Shown: piece by piece, positions 35,410-47,577 of the stretch | How the letters are laid out: every line of letters begins with the position of its first letter | How positions within the stretch are numbered: position 1 is the stretch's first letter | Source: Vitis vinifera | Taxonomy: Eukaryota; Streptophyta; Magnoliopsida; Vitales; Vitaceae | Length of the DNA stretch: 64,000 nucleotides | Assembly: GCF_030704535.1 (NCBI RefSeq) | Contig: NC_081820.1 | Span: forward strand, 23,926,001-23,990,000 | Direction: 5' to 3' | Position numbers and translations under genes: made by a program | Notes under the pieces: model-generated | Told to the model about the DNA's origin: nothing | Seen by the model: the letters and a program-made list of their open reading frames with translations, nothing else | The model's database searches: none

Positions 35410-36300
35410 TTCCCCATCTTTGCATGGCCATGCATGCCCCCCAAAAAAACCTTTGCAAAACCCATCACTCATCATATCCATCATTATCCACATCTCTTAT
35501 TTTTCATACCCATATTTTCATCTTTTAACTTTCATATCCAAGCCCGTCACCATATGCCCACCATCAACTTCATCCATGTACACAAACCCAAATCCTAAAC
35601 CAAACACTCCTCATGCTTTTACCATCCTTCATACCCATTGTCAATAGCCCATACCCATTACATGCCTATATCTCCATCTATCATTTCACCACCTTCTTAC
35701 TATACCCATTAATCCTCTTCTCCCACTACCCGTTTCACTGATGATATCCACACCATGTACCCAACATGCCCATTACCCTACATACACGGCCATCCTCCAT
35801 AATACCCACGTTTCCATTTTCCAATACCCATTATACCCGTTTCTCTCACTATCTTCTTCAAACCATCCCACCACTCATAATCCCTATCTTCATTCCCATG
35901 CAAATACCTCACCACTCATAACCACTATTTTCATTCCTATGCACATGGCCACCTCCATCTCATTCCATTTTTAATCCTTATACCCACCATGCCCATCTCT
36001 CTACACCACGTACCCTTCATACCCATTTTCCAATACCCATTAAACCCATTCCTCCCACCTTTACATGGCCATGCATGGCCACACAAACCATTGCAAACGT
36101 TTCTATCATTCCATTCCATCCCTCATATTCCATTATACCCATCACCATGCCCACATCCTCATACCCACCATTAACAGCCGGCCTCACTCTAACCCACTCT
36201 ATGCCCGTGGCCATTCTCATTTCCCCACATCCTCATCACCCTTCATTAGCCATTCCACCTATACTAACCCACCGAACCTATTCCTCCCATATTCATCATT
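35410..36300 (+). repeat. C-rich, G-poor repetitive tract inside the LTR-type element
   Basis: Long run dominated by CATACCCATT, ATACCCATC, CCCATTTCC and CATGGCCATGCATGGCC motifs, with strikingly little G on the plus strand. The short open frames here on either strand come from the base composition. It looks like a degenerate simple-repeat array. A related piece occurs at about 37500-37540. Confidence 0.65.
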
Positions 36301-36442
36301 TTTTTTTCTCATCTTATACCATACCACCCAAGTTTCTAAAACAATATGGAGCTGAAGTAGCAGGTTGAGCCCAGCTTGTTGCAACTGATGAGGAACTGAT
36401 AACTCCACTCCATTCACATCTCCATTAATGGTAGATATGTAA

Positions 36443-36694
<252 letters not shown>

Positions 36695-36720
36695 TGAGAC
36701 AACCTCATTTGATCAGAAAG

Positions 36721-37350
36721 GAATCAATGATTCTCAGGACAAACATTTGGAGCAGTCGTTGCCTTCCATGTCTAAAGGATTGAACAACAAGGATAAGGAC
36801 AGAATATCGACGCAGTCTATTTTGATAGAATAATATGAAACAGACACTAAAGAGTCATATGTTTGTGGCTCTGATGGAGATTATGCATCATGGGTCTCAT
36901 GGTTTTGCCACGTGCAAGGGCATGAGTTCTTCTATGAAGTTGACGTCGAATATATCCAAGATGACTTTAACCTTTGTGGTTCGAGCAATCAAGTTCCTTA
37001 TTATGATTGTGTACTTGACTTGATTTTGGATGTTGAATCTTCGCGTGGTGATTCCTTCACAGAAGAACTAAATGAATTAGTGGAATCAACAACAGAGGTG
37101 CTTTATGGTTTGACTCATGACTGTTACATATTGACTAGCGAAGGACTGGCTGCAATGCTGGACAAGTACAAGGACTGTGACTTCGGTAGATGCCCAAGAG
37201 TTAACCGCTGTGGACAAGCCTGCCTTCCAATGGGTTTGTCAGACATTCCTCGACCAAGCACAGTAAATGTCTACTGTCCTAAATGCGAAAATATTTAACG
37301 TTCTTGCTCCAAGCCCCAAGGTGACATTGATGGAGCCTATAGAGCCTATC
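36721..37350 (+). pseudogene. Captured fragment of casein kinase II regulatory subunit beta
   Basis: The translation shows, in family order, [89 protein letters not shown] and YCPKC. This covers most of plant CK2-beta (N-terminal plant extension, acidic region, zinc-finger region). The parts are contiguous with no intron-like gaps, suggesting capture from a spliced message. It is decayed and lies inside the LTR-type element directly after the KARI piece. Confidence 0.85.
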
Positions 37351-38372
37351 TAGAAGGGTGATAAGTGTTCAGTCCTGAGGTGCTTGATTTGACAGAGGAG
37401 GGTCTCATGCAGAAGTTTGCTGCTGGGGTCTCCCAATTTACTCCGCTCTCATTGGCTATCTCATACCCAATCCCAGTACTCACATCTCAGGCCCACTTGT
37501 ATGATATTGGTTTGCATGGCCACCTTTAGGCCATGTATCATCTTTCATTCCTTCATCACTAATATTGAAAATAATTTTCCAAATCCTATTCTTCAAATAA
37601 TTTTCCAAATTTTAATTTTTCAAATAATTTCAACTCCTCAATCTTTCATCCTTAGAATTTTTTTAGCCCCAAGAGTCCCAAATTTCAATAAAATTTGTTG
37701 CCATTTTTTTTGGGTAAACGATTTTCATATCTTCTTTGTTTTTTTTTTTTAAATGTTTCAAAATAAGTATGAATTTAATTTCGTAATTCCAAATAATGGA
37801 ATTTATAAAATTAATTTGTGCAAAAATAAATCGGGCTTTGATGAGGGCCCAACATATGTGATTTCCTCATTGATTGATTGATTGCTATATATGATTGACT
37901 TATTCCACTCTATGACATGCATGCAATTATTCTGTTTTTATTTATTAACCTTTTTTTTCCATGAAGTAAACCAGCCCATCACTCAGGTACACTCTTTGCC
38001 TCTCTTGTTCATTCGATTATTTTGTTTTGATTGATATTCATTTAATATCCATGTTTTATCAATCTATTGTCATACTTACTTCATATCATTGGTAGAGACC
38101 CGTTTTTAGGAACTTAGAGGGGTGCTACGGTCTTTACCGTATCTTCCTAATAAGTAACCTGACCCTCGAGCCTATATTTGGTTTTTTCATAGACTACATT
38201 TTTCAAATAAAAAGTCACACTTAAGGTTTTCTTTCTTATTTTATTTACCCTTTAAAAATAAAACAAAAATAAATGAGGACTCCAAATTATTTTCTAAAAA
38301 ATAAATTATTTTCAAATAAAAAACGAGTTTGCCATCGAGTGGAAGTGCATGAGCAAAAATGCGGGGTCCACA

Positions 38373-38591
38373 ATGACTCAGTGGTAACTAAGCTTGAACC
38401 CAAGTCTTTCGGCCTAGGTTCGAATCTTGGCAATAACAAGCTAAAAACACAATACACAATACAATTGAAATTTGAGCTTTTAGTCGAGTGGATAGAAAAT
38501 TGGAGCAACATTTTAAATGTAGAAAGTATAAAAATAAAAGTTGACCTGCTACTTTGAAAAGAGAAAACTCTAATTTCACAACAACAACAAA
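38373..38591. other. Junction filler between tandem copies, with tRNA-like A and B boxes
   Basis: 38373-38413 continues the copy 1 transposon. 38414-38591 has no match in copy 2 and separates the two duplicates. An A-box-like TGACTCAGTGGTA (38374) and a B-box-like GGTTCGAATC (about 38418) have tRNA-like spacing, so a SINE remnant may span the joint. Copy 1 and copy 2 sequence meet at 38592 inside RLP-A homology. Confidence 0.5.
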
Positions 38592-39285
38592 ATAGAGCTG
38601 ATGGAGTGATGATCTGAGGAAGAGCACAGTCATGCAAGAGCAAATCAGTAAGAGAAGGAAGTTTATTGATTACATGTTCCCAGTAGATGGCTTTGTCAAG
38701 GTTCAGGCCACTCAAATCAAGGTGCCTTAAAGACGAAAGGCGAGAAAGCCACTCGAGGGTTTCAGAACTCATACCATAATTACGACTAAGATCAAGAAAA
38801 TGCAAGTTGGAAAGATTTCCAAGGTGACTAGGAATCATTCCAGCTAATTGAGCCTCAGAGAGATTAAGGCATCTCAATTTGCTGAAGAGGCCAATGAATT
38901 CAGGTACATAACTTCCTTGAAAATCATTGAGGCTGAAGTCTAAATGATTCAAGTGTTGCAGTTCAAGCAGTGAAGAACTGATCCTACCTCTCAGAGACTG
39001 GTACTCGTAAACCATACCAGTTGGCAGGGCATGGAGATCTAGCATGATCACATGGCTGGTTCTGTTGCTACACTGGACTCCTCTCCATTTGCAGCAATCT
39101 CTTCTATCTTCTTCATTCCCCCATGAAGAGAGGATTCCAAAATCATCGACAAGCCCTTGTTTGAAATCAAGAAGAGCTTGTCTTTCCTTCTCTACGCACC
39201 CGGATCCAAGGCCAGGTTTGCTACATAGTAAAAGCAAAGTAAAGCTGATGAAGTGTTGGAAGGACCCTTGAGCCATCTTCAACAT
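38592..39285 (-). pseudogene. RLP-A': 5' part of RLP-A truncated by the duplication breakpoint
   Basis: It encodes the signal peptide, LRRNT and the first LRRs (about 231 residues from MLKMAQG to QIITPSAL), with about 1.6 percent nucleotide differences from RLP-A. At 38592 RLP homology stops and the frame continues into filler and then into the right end of the LTR-type element (to 38287), adding about 100 unrelated residues. Most LRRs, the transmembrane helix and the tail are missing. If expressed it could only give a secreted fragment. The upstream ATG at 39351 is also in frame. Confidence 0.85.
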
Positions 39286-40082
39286 GAAGCTGACAGCAGA
39301 GCCAAATAAAGAGGAGGATTTCTTCTGAATTCTCAGAAGAAGACCAAGCATGTGGGGGATGTTAGAAAAATTAGTGTAATTTTAAAAAACATGTATTAAA
39401 ATATCATACTTTATAAATTATCTTCGAATTTTTTGAGACTTTTTATAACATTAAATAAAAGTTCTCTTCTGTTCAAATACACTGCAAGTCATTTCTTTAA
39501 AATACGATATTCTATTGAATTTTTTGGAAGTAGTGTATATTTGAAAATAGTTTTAAAAATATCATATTTTAATAAATATTTTTTAAAATTACTTTATTAT
39601 TATTTTTTGAAAATCTCCCATGTGGGGTTTCATGCATGGAAAGTGTCAATTGTATTTGAACCTTATTTTGCTGACCTTTTCCAATCATATTTATGGTCGT
39701 TGTTGGCCACATTTATTGTTGCTGTAAGAGCTACCTAAATATCTAAGTGGGGAACAGGTTTGGCTGGTGTAATTTGCGTTATGTGAGAAAGTGTGAGTGG
39801 ATGTGTTCAATTAGATTAACCACCTGTGCTTTTTTATTAATGTTGATGCTAGGGAGATTATGAACAAGAAACCAAGGAAAGAATTAAGAATTATATTTAC
39901 CTATAGTAAAGAGCTGATAAGAAGTTAAGAAAGGGTACTATAGGTTACTAAGAACAAGAACTATTTCTGGCTTATAAAAATTAATTTCTTTTAGCTAATT
40001 TCCTTCACTAAAATTCGATTCTATGTAATGTTATTAAGTTAGTTTATTATATATGTTTATCATATTAATATTGAGTTATTAA

Positions 40083-40329
40083 GGCTATGTTTGGTTTTCA
40101 GAAAATTTGAAGGCAAATGCAAGAGAAATTTTTTTTGTTACTTCAAACTTATTTTATTTATTTTAACTCATCAATATAAAGATTAAATAATTTAAAAATA
40201 CATAAGTTTTTAATTTGTTTTAATTATATTTGATTTTCTTTGATATTTTTCATAAGACAACCAAATATGAAAAAAATCATTTTCCTTTACATTTTTTTTT
40301 CTTAATATTTTATGACAACCAAACATAAC
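40083..40329. mobile_element. Tourist-like MITE (copy 2)
   Basis: Duplicate of the element at 13355-13601 with the same termini GGCTATGTTTGG and CCAAACATAAC. The right flank has changed from TTAA to CTAA. Confidence 0.6.
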
Positions 40330-40332
40330 CTA

Positions 40333-40684
40333 AGAGTTCGGTTAGTAGTGATTCTATGAAGCACTTTTAGACTAAGAAGTGTTTTTGAAAAAAAATTAGG
40401 GATTTAACAAAATTTAGGAAATAGTTTGAAAAATCTTAAAAATCATTTATAGTGTTTTTTGAAGAAATATTTGATATATAGGTAATTTTCTTAAAAATGC
40501 TTTCGGAGAAAATATTTTCACTTAAATCACTTCAATTAAAAAGACTGTTAAATGTACTCTAAGAGTTCGTTTAATAGAAATTTTAGGAAGCGTTTATAAT
40601 ATTTTTAATATTTGAAAATTTTTATCATTTAAGTGTTAAAAATGATAAAACGTTTTCTAAAATCACTGTCAAACATATTCTAAG
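40333..40684. mobile_element. Two adjacent related MITEs (copy 2)
   Basis: Duplicate of 13605-13952 with a few substitutions and a 4-base TA insertion. Confidence 0.45.
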
Positions 40685-41730
40685 ATTTCATTGTGAAGTG
40701 ATTTTATTAAAATATATTTTAGTTTGTAACCTCTTGCATGCAATATTTTCGTTAAAGACACTTTTAAAGATAGTTAAATATAAATGAAAATTTGTTTTAG
40801 AGATATGTTAAATAACAAAAGAAATTTCTAAAAGGATCACCTGTTATGCATGTGATTATCTAATTTAAAAAAAAAAGATCAAATACATAATTTTTGTTTA
40901 GGAAAAATAAAAACACTTCAACCACTCTTAAAATCACTTTGGGACTTAGTCAATTTGTGAGAAGTCATCTTAGAAGAACACGACATCTCAGTCTTATGAA
41001 TAATAATTCATCTTTAAAAGTCTTTTAATTAATCTACGTTTTCAAATTAGTAGGTTACCTAAAAGACAGAGGACGTTGATATCTAAGACTCTCAAGTATG
41101 AACACTAAGAGGTAACATGCCTTCCATCTTTCCACACCATTCTTTTTAATCCTAGTATGGTCAATGGATTGAGACATTGGAGAAAAAAAAAAGAGAACCA
41201 AGAAGGGATTGCAACAGCTTAAGCTATTCCAATAAATAATATCTAGGACTATTAGTTTTGCCCCAGCCAAATTGAGGTAGGTGGCATCATTACAATTGAA
41301 AGCCCCCACCAATAACAAATTTTCAATTGTCTTTTCAAAGACGAGAAGATGCTAAAAAAAAAATAGAGCCTATTTGATAATATTTTGGAATCTTGTACTT
41401 TCAAACTTCCCTCTTAAGACTTTATAAAAGAAAAAAAAAAAAGAAAAAACAAAAAATGTAAACCTTAAAAGATAAAAATAATATGTTTTTCGAACAAATT
41501 CTCAAAAGATTATCTTATATTAAAAGTTCGTGAAATATATTTTTTAGTTTTAAAGAATAGAAAATTCCTTTATGTTCTAAAGAACATAAAATCATTTTCA
41601 AATTAGTTCTATATAGTTTTATGGAACTAAATTTTTTAAAACTTTGTATTATTCAATACATCGACCCTCCCTCCTTTATACCTAATTAATATAAAAAAGA
41701 TAATATTTTAGAGATTTCCCTAATTCTACA

Positions 41731-41921
41731 TTAATAAACCAAAAGATAAGACTTCAAGAGATGACAAATATTAAAGAGATAGTTATATTGATATAAAAAT
41801 GTCTTATTTATCTTTAGATATATAAAAAATATTAATACAAATAAGACATTTTTACACCAATATAAATATCGATCTCTTTAATAATTGTCATCTCTTGTAA
41901 GCTTATCTTTTAGTTTATTAA
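41731..41921. mobile_element. Foldback element (copy 2)
   Basis: Duplicate of 15000-15190. Both ~80-bp arms are preserved. Confidence 0.65.
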
Positions 41922-42891
41922 CATAGAATATGACTTCATTATGCCTATTGTCTGAGTTACTCCTTATATATCCTCGTAAGATTAAGGTGCCATCAAGGAT
42001 GCCAAACTCTTGATATATTAGATATTGCAAAATCCGAATAGAATGTGATATATTACAAGTACTATTAAGTTGCCCAAACTCATGAACAATAGTAAAAAAC
42101 TTATCAACTTACATGGAGCCCATGGTCTATATCTTTATGTGCAACCACTCATATATTCAAACCATACATAGTGTAACTTGATTAAATGAAATAGTCATAA
42201 TGATATTATTTAAAAATAAACATTCAATTCGATAAAAGTATGTAAATAAACATTACTTTTATTAGTAAATGTAAACTATTTCAAAATAATTTATTTTTTT
42301 GTCAGACTAACTCTAACTATAAGCTTATATCAGAGTATAGAATTGAGCATGTTAGCAGAGCTAGTTCAATTGGGTGAGTTTAAGAGGAAGTTATGCATGG
42401 TAGGGTTGACAGAGACAAAGGACTAGGAGATTGAGAAAGAAAACTAGGGTTGATAATGACTTGACTTAAGACTATTTTAAGTACATAGGCTTGACAAAGG
42501 TGTAGACATAGGATCTAGCTAAATCATACAATTATCATATAGTAATGTGATCTCAACAATTTGCTTAGTAATTATGCAGAAGATACAACTATGATTTGAT
42601 CATTACAACTATTGTTTGATTTATTCCTTATATTCTTTATTTTGAATATAGAGAAAGAAACCATGGAAACAAGAGAAGGAAAAGAAAGAATAACAAGAAA
42701 ATTCTTAAGATGACTTTCTTTAATAAGCTCTTGAAGTACTTAAATGATTAGAAGAGGGGTTAGAAACAAGAAGTAGAAGAATTGATGATATGGGAAATAT
42801 AAGGAAAGAAGATCTCATCAATTTCACAACAGGTTAAGTATAACTCAATCTTAGATGCATTTTACTAGTGGATGACTCAAGTCCAACAGAA

Positions 42892-43066
42892 GCAGTGCAA
42901 CACATTTTGCTCCTCACTATTTGCAACAATGTTTTCATTGTTTCTTCATAAGCCTATAAGAAGAGGATTCTAAAATTGCTGACCAGGCTCCAAAACTACT
43001 TCCAAGAATTATAACTTGGCTTTGAGTTAAAGCACAACAGAGCCAATAAGTTCTGAAAGAAAACTA
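42892..43066 (-). pseudogene. RLP N-terminal relic (copy 2)
   Basis: Duplicate of the LRRNT relic at 16161-16335, practically unchanged. Confidence 0.6.
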
Positions 43067-43818
43067 ACATTCCCAATGAATTACAGGTATAAATCAAACA
43101 AAAGCACTACATAATAAAACATAAACAAAGAAACTTAAGCTACAGTACTGATCATCAAATAACTCAAACCTTAATACATGCTAGAGTAAATTATAAGCTA
43201 AGAAGTTGAATGGACATATCTTGTTGAATTCAAGCACACAACTGTTCTATAATAATTCACCCAATACTCCCCAACAGATGCTACCTACTACCATTGGAAG
43301 GAAAGCAGCCTGGAGTCCTGAAACACAAGGGTAAAATGATATTCATCAATTAAAAAAGCAAAGTTGGAGTCACTGCTCTTGGTTTTTAGACAGAACATTT
43401 GATATGTTGCACAGAGCAACATCTTGAAAGTTGTTATGATATTTCAAGAGAAGTGAAGCCAGTGAAGTTGAACAACAGCAAATGAAAAAACTGTAAGAAG
43501 AAAGAGAATAACAAAAAAAAAAAAAAAAAAAAAACAATTAACAAAAAACAAAAAACTAAACGTTTTGACTATGATCCCCGTTGCAGAAAATTAATTTATG
43601 GTGAAGCTGATTAGGGATTGATTGTTTTTTTTTTTCAACCACTGGTCTTTGATAACAAGTTAGGGAAGGTTAAGTGTTAATTAGATCAAAGGGATCTTTG
43701 TCAACCATTAGCTTTCCCTGAAAATATCTCGTCTTAATTAAAAATCAGATAGATAGACAAAAAGGAGAGAGAGAGAGGAGAGAGATGTTACCATTTAGTT
43801 TTATGGAGTCCTCATTAG
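43067..43818. other. 3' flank of RLP-B2
   Basis: Duplicate of 16336-17090. The A-run is longer and the GA microsatellite shorter than in copy 1. No gene. Confidence 0.55.
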
Positions 43819-46755
43819 TCAAATTTTTGGTTTTTTCAAGGATATGAAGTTGGCATTTCTCCATGAGCTGTTGAGGAGTAAAGTGCCACAGATTCCCCAA
43901 AATCCTACAATGAATCCAAGAGCAACCCCAATATAAAACCATAAGTCATTTGCCTCTTTTTGAACATGGCCTTCATTGGGAGGGGAATGTTCCCCTCTTT
44001 CATCTTCTAGACATTTTTTCAAAAGGGGTGGTCCACAAAGTTTGGGATTTCCCTCGTATGTCGAAGAATTGAAGCTTTGTAGTTGTGTCCCACTTGGAAT
44101 TTTACCCCAGAAGTCATTGTGTGATAGGTCTAATACACTGAGGCGATCTATTTGAGATAAATTGGAAGGAATTTTACCAAAAAGTCGATTCCAAGACAAA
44201 TCAAGAGCATCCATTGCTTTCAATTGACCAATTGTAGGAGGGATTAATCCAGTCAAAAAATTTCTCGACAAGTTCAATGAAATCAAATCTAAAAGATTTG
44301 TTACTTCTCTAGGAATTTCTCCACTTAGTTCGTTGCTTGAAAGATCAATACTCTTTAAAAGTCCAAGAGTTTTCTCATACTCAAGTTCTCTTCCTTTCCA
44401 TTGAACCATTTGCTTATCAACATAAGAGCTTGGACGAGACAACGGTTTAAAGCATGGAATTGTGTAATTATAAGTGATGACCAAACTCCCTTGTTGAACC
44501 ATGGCTGTGAAATTATTGAAACATCTTGGTATCATACCTGAGATATTATTGTTGGAGAGGTCCAATATTTGAATTTTTTTCAGTTGACACATATCCATAG
44601 GTATGCTTCCATAAAATTCATTGAATCGTAAATTAAGAACAACCAAATTTGGGAGACTTCTTCCTATCCAAGATGGTATGTTTCCACACAGTTTATTCCT
44701 TCCTAAATCAATTACCCTCAACTTTGTGCAATTCTTCAAAGACAAAGGCAATTCTCCGGTTAACTTGTTGTTTCTTAAATGCAATGATTCAATTGCTTCT
44801 AAGGAGCCAATCGAATCTTGAATTTTCCCAGAGAAATTGTTATTTTCTAAATTAAGAACTACTAATCCTTCCCATTGTGCCCAACAGTTGGGTAGTTCAC
44901 CTGACAGCAGATTATTCGAGAGGTCAAGATAGGCCGAAGCTCCGCGACTAACCGCACACAACGAAGAAATTGATCCTGAAAACATGTTCTTAGAGAGATC
45001 CAACCATCCAGCATAAAAAATAAATACTGGTATTGAACCCTCGAAGTAGTTTGAACTCATATCCATTTGAGGGAAACGAGAAAATTCTATTGATGCATTC
45101 GGCACAACACCAGTGATCTGATTGTTGGAAATATTTAACCGATTCAAATTGGAAGTGAAATTCCAAAACCAATTGGGGATGACATCCGAAATTCCAGAAC
45201 CTGAGATATCAAGCCAACCAACACCTTTCTGAGTTCTAAGCCAGCCTGGAAAACGTGGTCCCAGTTTGCAAGAGGCTAAAAATATATGAGTGAGTTGAAA
45301 TTGGGGAACCCAGTCTGAGCTCAAATTCAAAGTCAACAGGGAGTTGAAAGATAAGTCCAAACGTTGCAATTTGGAGAGACTGAAGAGGTGGGCCTCAGAG
45401 ACAGTGCCTTGCAATGAATTTGAAGGAATTTTCAACAATTCAAGTTGAGCTAGCTGTGCTATGCTTTCAGGTAAAGTCCCATTTAGTTGGTTATGTCCAA
45501 GATGCAACCTTGTCAACGATGAAAATCCAATCAAATCAGGGAGTGATCCAATGAATTGGTTATGAGATAAATCCAAAATTTCCAATGTGTCATTTGCACA
45601 AGCCAACAAGTTTTTTACAAGCACTCCAGCAAGATTGTTTCGATGCAACTTCAGTATCTGTAAATTACATAAATTGTTGAAGGATTTTGGAATCTCACCT
45701 TCAAGTTGATTCCTAGTGAGGTTGACAGTTCTAAGAGAGGTCATGTTCCCAAAAGTGTCTGGAATTGAACCTTGTAACTGATTATTAGAGAGGTCAAGAA
45801 AAACAAGGCTGCTACTAAAAGATTTCGGAATCTCACCTTTAAGTTGGTTCCAAGAGAGATCAAGGTATTCAAGAGAAACCATGTTCCCAAAAGCATCAGG
45901 AGGTGAAGCCTGCAGATGATTATAGGAGAGGTCAAGATGAACAAGGCTGCTATTGAAGTTGAACAACCATGGGTATATCGAAGTACTGAGCTGATTACAA
46001 GAGAGATCAAGGACGGCAAGAGACATTGAAGAAGTAACAAGGGAAAGAGATGGAGTGATGGGGGAAGGGAGATCGCAAGATTTTAAGAGCAAGTCAATGA
46101 GAGAAGGAAGTTTATTAATTGCATCTGCCCATCGGATGGCTTTACTAAGGTTAAGATGATTCAGGCCAAGGTGTGTTAAAGAAGAAAGGCGAGAAAGCCA
46201 GTCGAGATTTTCAGAACTCATATTAGAATTACCGCTGAGATCAAGAAAATTCAAGTTTGAAAGATTTCCAAGTTGATGGGGAAGAGGTCCAGCTAAATAA
46301 GTAGAAGAGAGATCGAGGTATCTCATTTTGGTGAGGGAACCAATAAATTCAGGCATAGACCTCCCTTCAAAATCGTTGCCACTAAGGTCCAAATGGTTTA
46401 ACTGCTGCAGTTCAAGCAATGAAGGACTAATCTTACCTCTTAAATGCCGGAACTCATCTTTGTATTCATAGGCACTGAGATCAAGCGAGGTTATGTGACC
46501 GGTTTGGCTGCTACACTGGACTCCTCTCCATTTGCAACAATCTCTTTTGTTCTTTTCACTCCTCCATGAAGAAAGAATTCCAAAATCATCAGCAATGTCT
46601 TCTTTAAACTTAAGGAGAGCTTGTCTCTCCCTCTCTATGCACCCAACTTTAGCATCACCAACCTGAATACAGGATCCAAGGTCGGGTTTGGAACATAGTA
46701 AAAGCACAATAAACCCAATAAGTGGTTGAACGGACCTTCCAACCATGTCTAACAT
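43819..46755 (-). CDS. RLP-B2: EIX/Ve-type LRR receptor-like protein, intact, identical to RLP-B1
   Basis: 978 residues with the same domain order as RLP-B1: signal peptide, LRRNT, about 27 LRRs with an island, cap, transmembrane helix and a kinase-less tail. No amino acid difference from RLP-B1 was seen, and overlapping frames on both strands translate identically, so the 2.9 kb appears unchanged at the DNA level while flanks carry substitutions. Selection on protein alone would not preserve silent sites. Very recent duplication or gene conversion is the better explanation. Confidence 0.95.
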   Translation of the reverse strand: MLDMVGRSVQPLIGFIVLLLCSKPDLGSCIQVGDAKVGCIERERQALLKFKEDIADDFGILSSWRSEKNKRDCCKWRGVQCSSQTGHITSLDLSAYEYKDEFRHLRGKISPSLLELQQLNHLDLSGNDFEGRSMPEFIGSLTKMRYLDLSSTYLAGPLPHQLGNLSNLNFLDLSGNSNMSSENLDWLSRLSSLTHLGLNHLNLSKAIRWADAINKLPSLIDLLLKSCDLPSPITPSLSLVTSSMSLAVLDLSCNQLSTSIYPWLFNFNSSLVHLDLSYNHLQASPPDAFGNMVSLEYLDLSWNQLKGEIPKSFSSSLVFLDLSNNQLQGSIPDTFGNMTSLRTVNLTRNQLEGEIPKSFNNLCNLQILKLHRNNLAGVLVKNLLACANDTLEILDLSHNQFIGSLPDLIGFSSLTRLHLGHNQLNGTLPESIAQLAQLELLKIPSNSLQGTVSEAHLFSLSKLQRLDLSFNSLLTLNLSSDWVPQFQLTHIFLASCKLGPRFPGWLRTQKGVGWLDISGSGISDVIPNWFWNFTSNLNRLNISNNQITGVVPNASIEFSRFPQMDMSSNYFEGSIPVFIFYAGWLDLSKNMFSGSISSLCAVSRGASAYLDLSNNLLSGELPNCWAQWEGLVVLNLENNNFSGKIQDSIGSLEAIESLHLRNNKLTGELPLSLKNCTKLRVIDLGRNKLCGNIPSWIGRSLPNLVVLNLRFNEFYGSIPMDMCQLKKIQILDLSNNNISGMIPRCFNNFTAMVQQGSLVITYNYTIPCFKPLSRPSSYVDKQMVQWKGRELEYEKTLGLLKSIDLSSNELSGEIPREVTNLLDLISLNLSRNFLTGLIPPTIGQLKAMDALDLSWNRLFGKIPSNLSQIDRLSVLDLSHNDFWGKIPSGTQLQSFNSSTYEGNPKLCGPPLLKKCLEDERGEHSPPNEGHVQKEANDLWFYIGVALGFIVGFWGICGTLLLNSSWRNANFISLKKPKI

Positions 46756-46830
46756 GAAGCAACAAAACTTCCAAATAACTGAGAATTTGCAAGTTTCTGT
46801 TTGGAATTCTTAATACACCGAGCACTGACC

Positions 46831-46838
46831 TATATAAT
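46831..46838 (-). promoter_or_regulatory. Candidate TATA box of RLP-B2
   Basis: The minus strand reads ATTATATAGG about 75 bases before the ATG, as in copy 1. Confidence 0.5.
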
Positions 46839-47577
46839 ATTCTCAATTCATGTTCTCTGGCTTATGCAATGGGGGGTATATGATGATGGTATCAATGGAA
46901 TTTTCATATGGATATACCTTATAGAAGTAATCGTTGAAATAATTTTTTAAGCATATCTTGGAGCAACTTTCAGAGACTTGAGCATGGATGGAGATATTGA
47001 GCTGAAGAAAAACAAAATAAGAATAGGACATCTTAGGAGCAATTTCCCATGTTAGACGAGAGATAAAGTTTAAAATAACAATGCCGTCCAGAGAATTTGT
47101 CATTTGAAAAATTTGCAGGTTACCAATGGAGGTAACATTATGAAGTTCTAAGCTGGCTAGATTTAGTATTTTTACATGCCTCTCAATAAGATATAAAACA
47201 CGAAAACTACGAAACATAAGTACAGTGATTAACAAATAAAACAAGAAACTTAACGCATGCTAAAACAATTATGTGATAAGAAATTTTGTGGTCGTGCCAT
47301 GTCCTATTACAAACATTCCCAACTCTCCCCAACATAAACTATTGACTAATGATTCACAGGAAAGTAGGTTGAAGCCCTACACCACAATGGTGAAACAACA
47401 TTTATCAATCTGCAAAAATATATTCGATTTGTTGTATGAAAAGAAAATGACTGTTTTCAAACGAGGGAAGTTCTAGCATGTTCCTTGGAGCGATCAAAGA
47501 GTGAGAGAACTGTTACTGCTTTGCTTTCTAGACTCCTATGCATATTAATTGTTGCAGTCCCGTGGATTCGTGCAATC
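46839..47577. other. Region upstream of RLP-B2
   Basis: Duplicate of 20111-20849 with about four substitutions and a small indel. No gene supported. Confidence 0.5.

Larger units (their letters stand above)
39417..42891. other. Gene-free stretch of copy 2 equivalent to 12774-16160
   Basis: Contains the copy 2 versions of the MITEs and foldback. It carries an extra ~85 bp at about 39514-39598 that copy 1 lacks, bounded by TATT-rich sequence on both sides. Nothing else is identified. Confidence 0.6.

Noticed and set aside
36017-36368. Several overlapping open frames on both strands around 36.0-36.4 kb
   Set aside because: They arise from the G-poor repetitive tract; the translations are low-complexity (H, P, T, I rich).
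38373-38440. Functional tRNA gene at the duplication joint
   Set aside because: A and B boxes are recognisable but no cloverleaf with acceptor and anticodon stems can be drawn; a SINE remnant is likelier.
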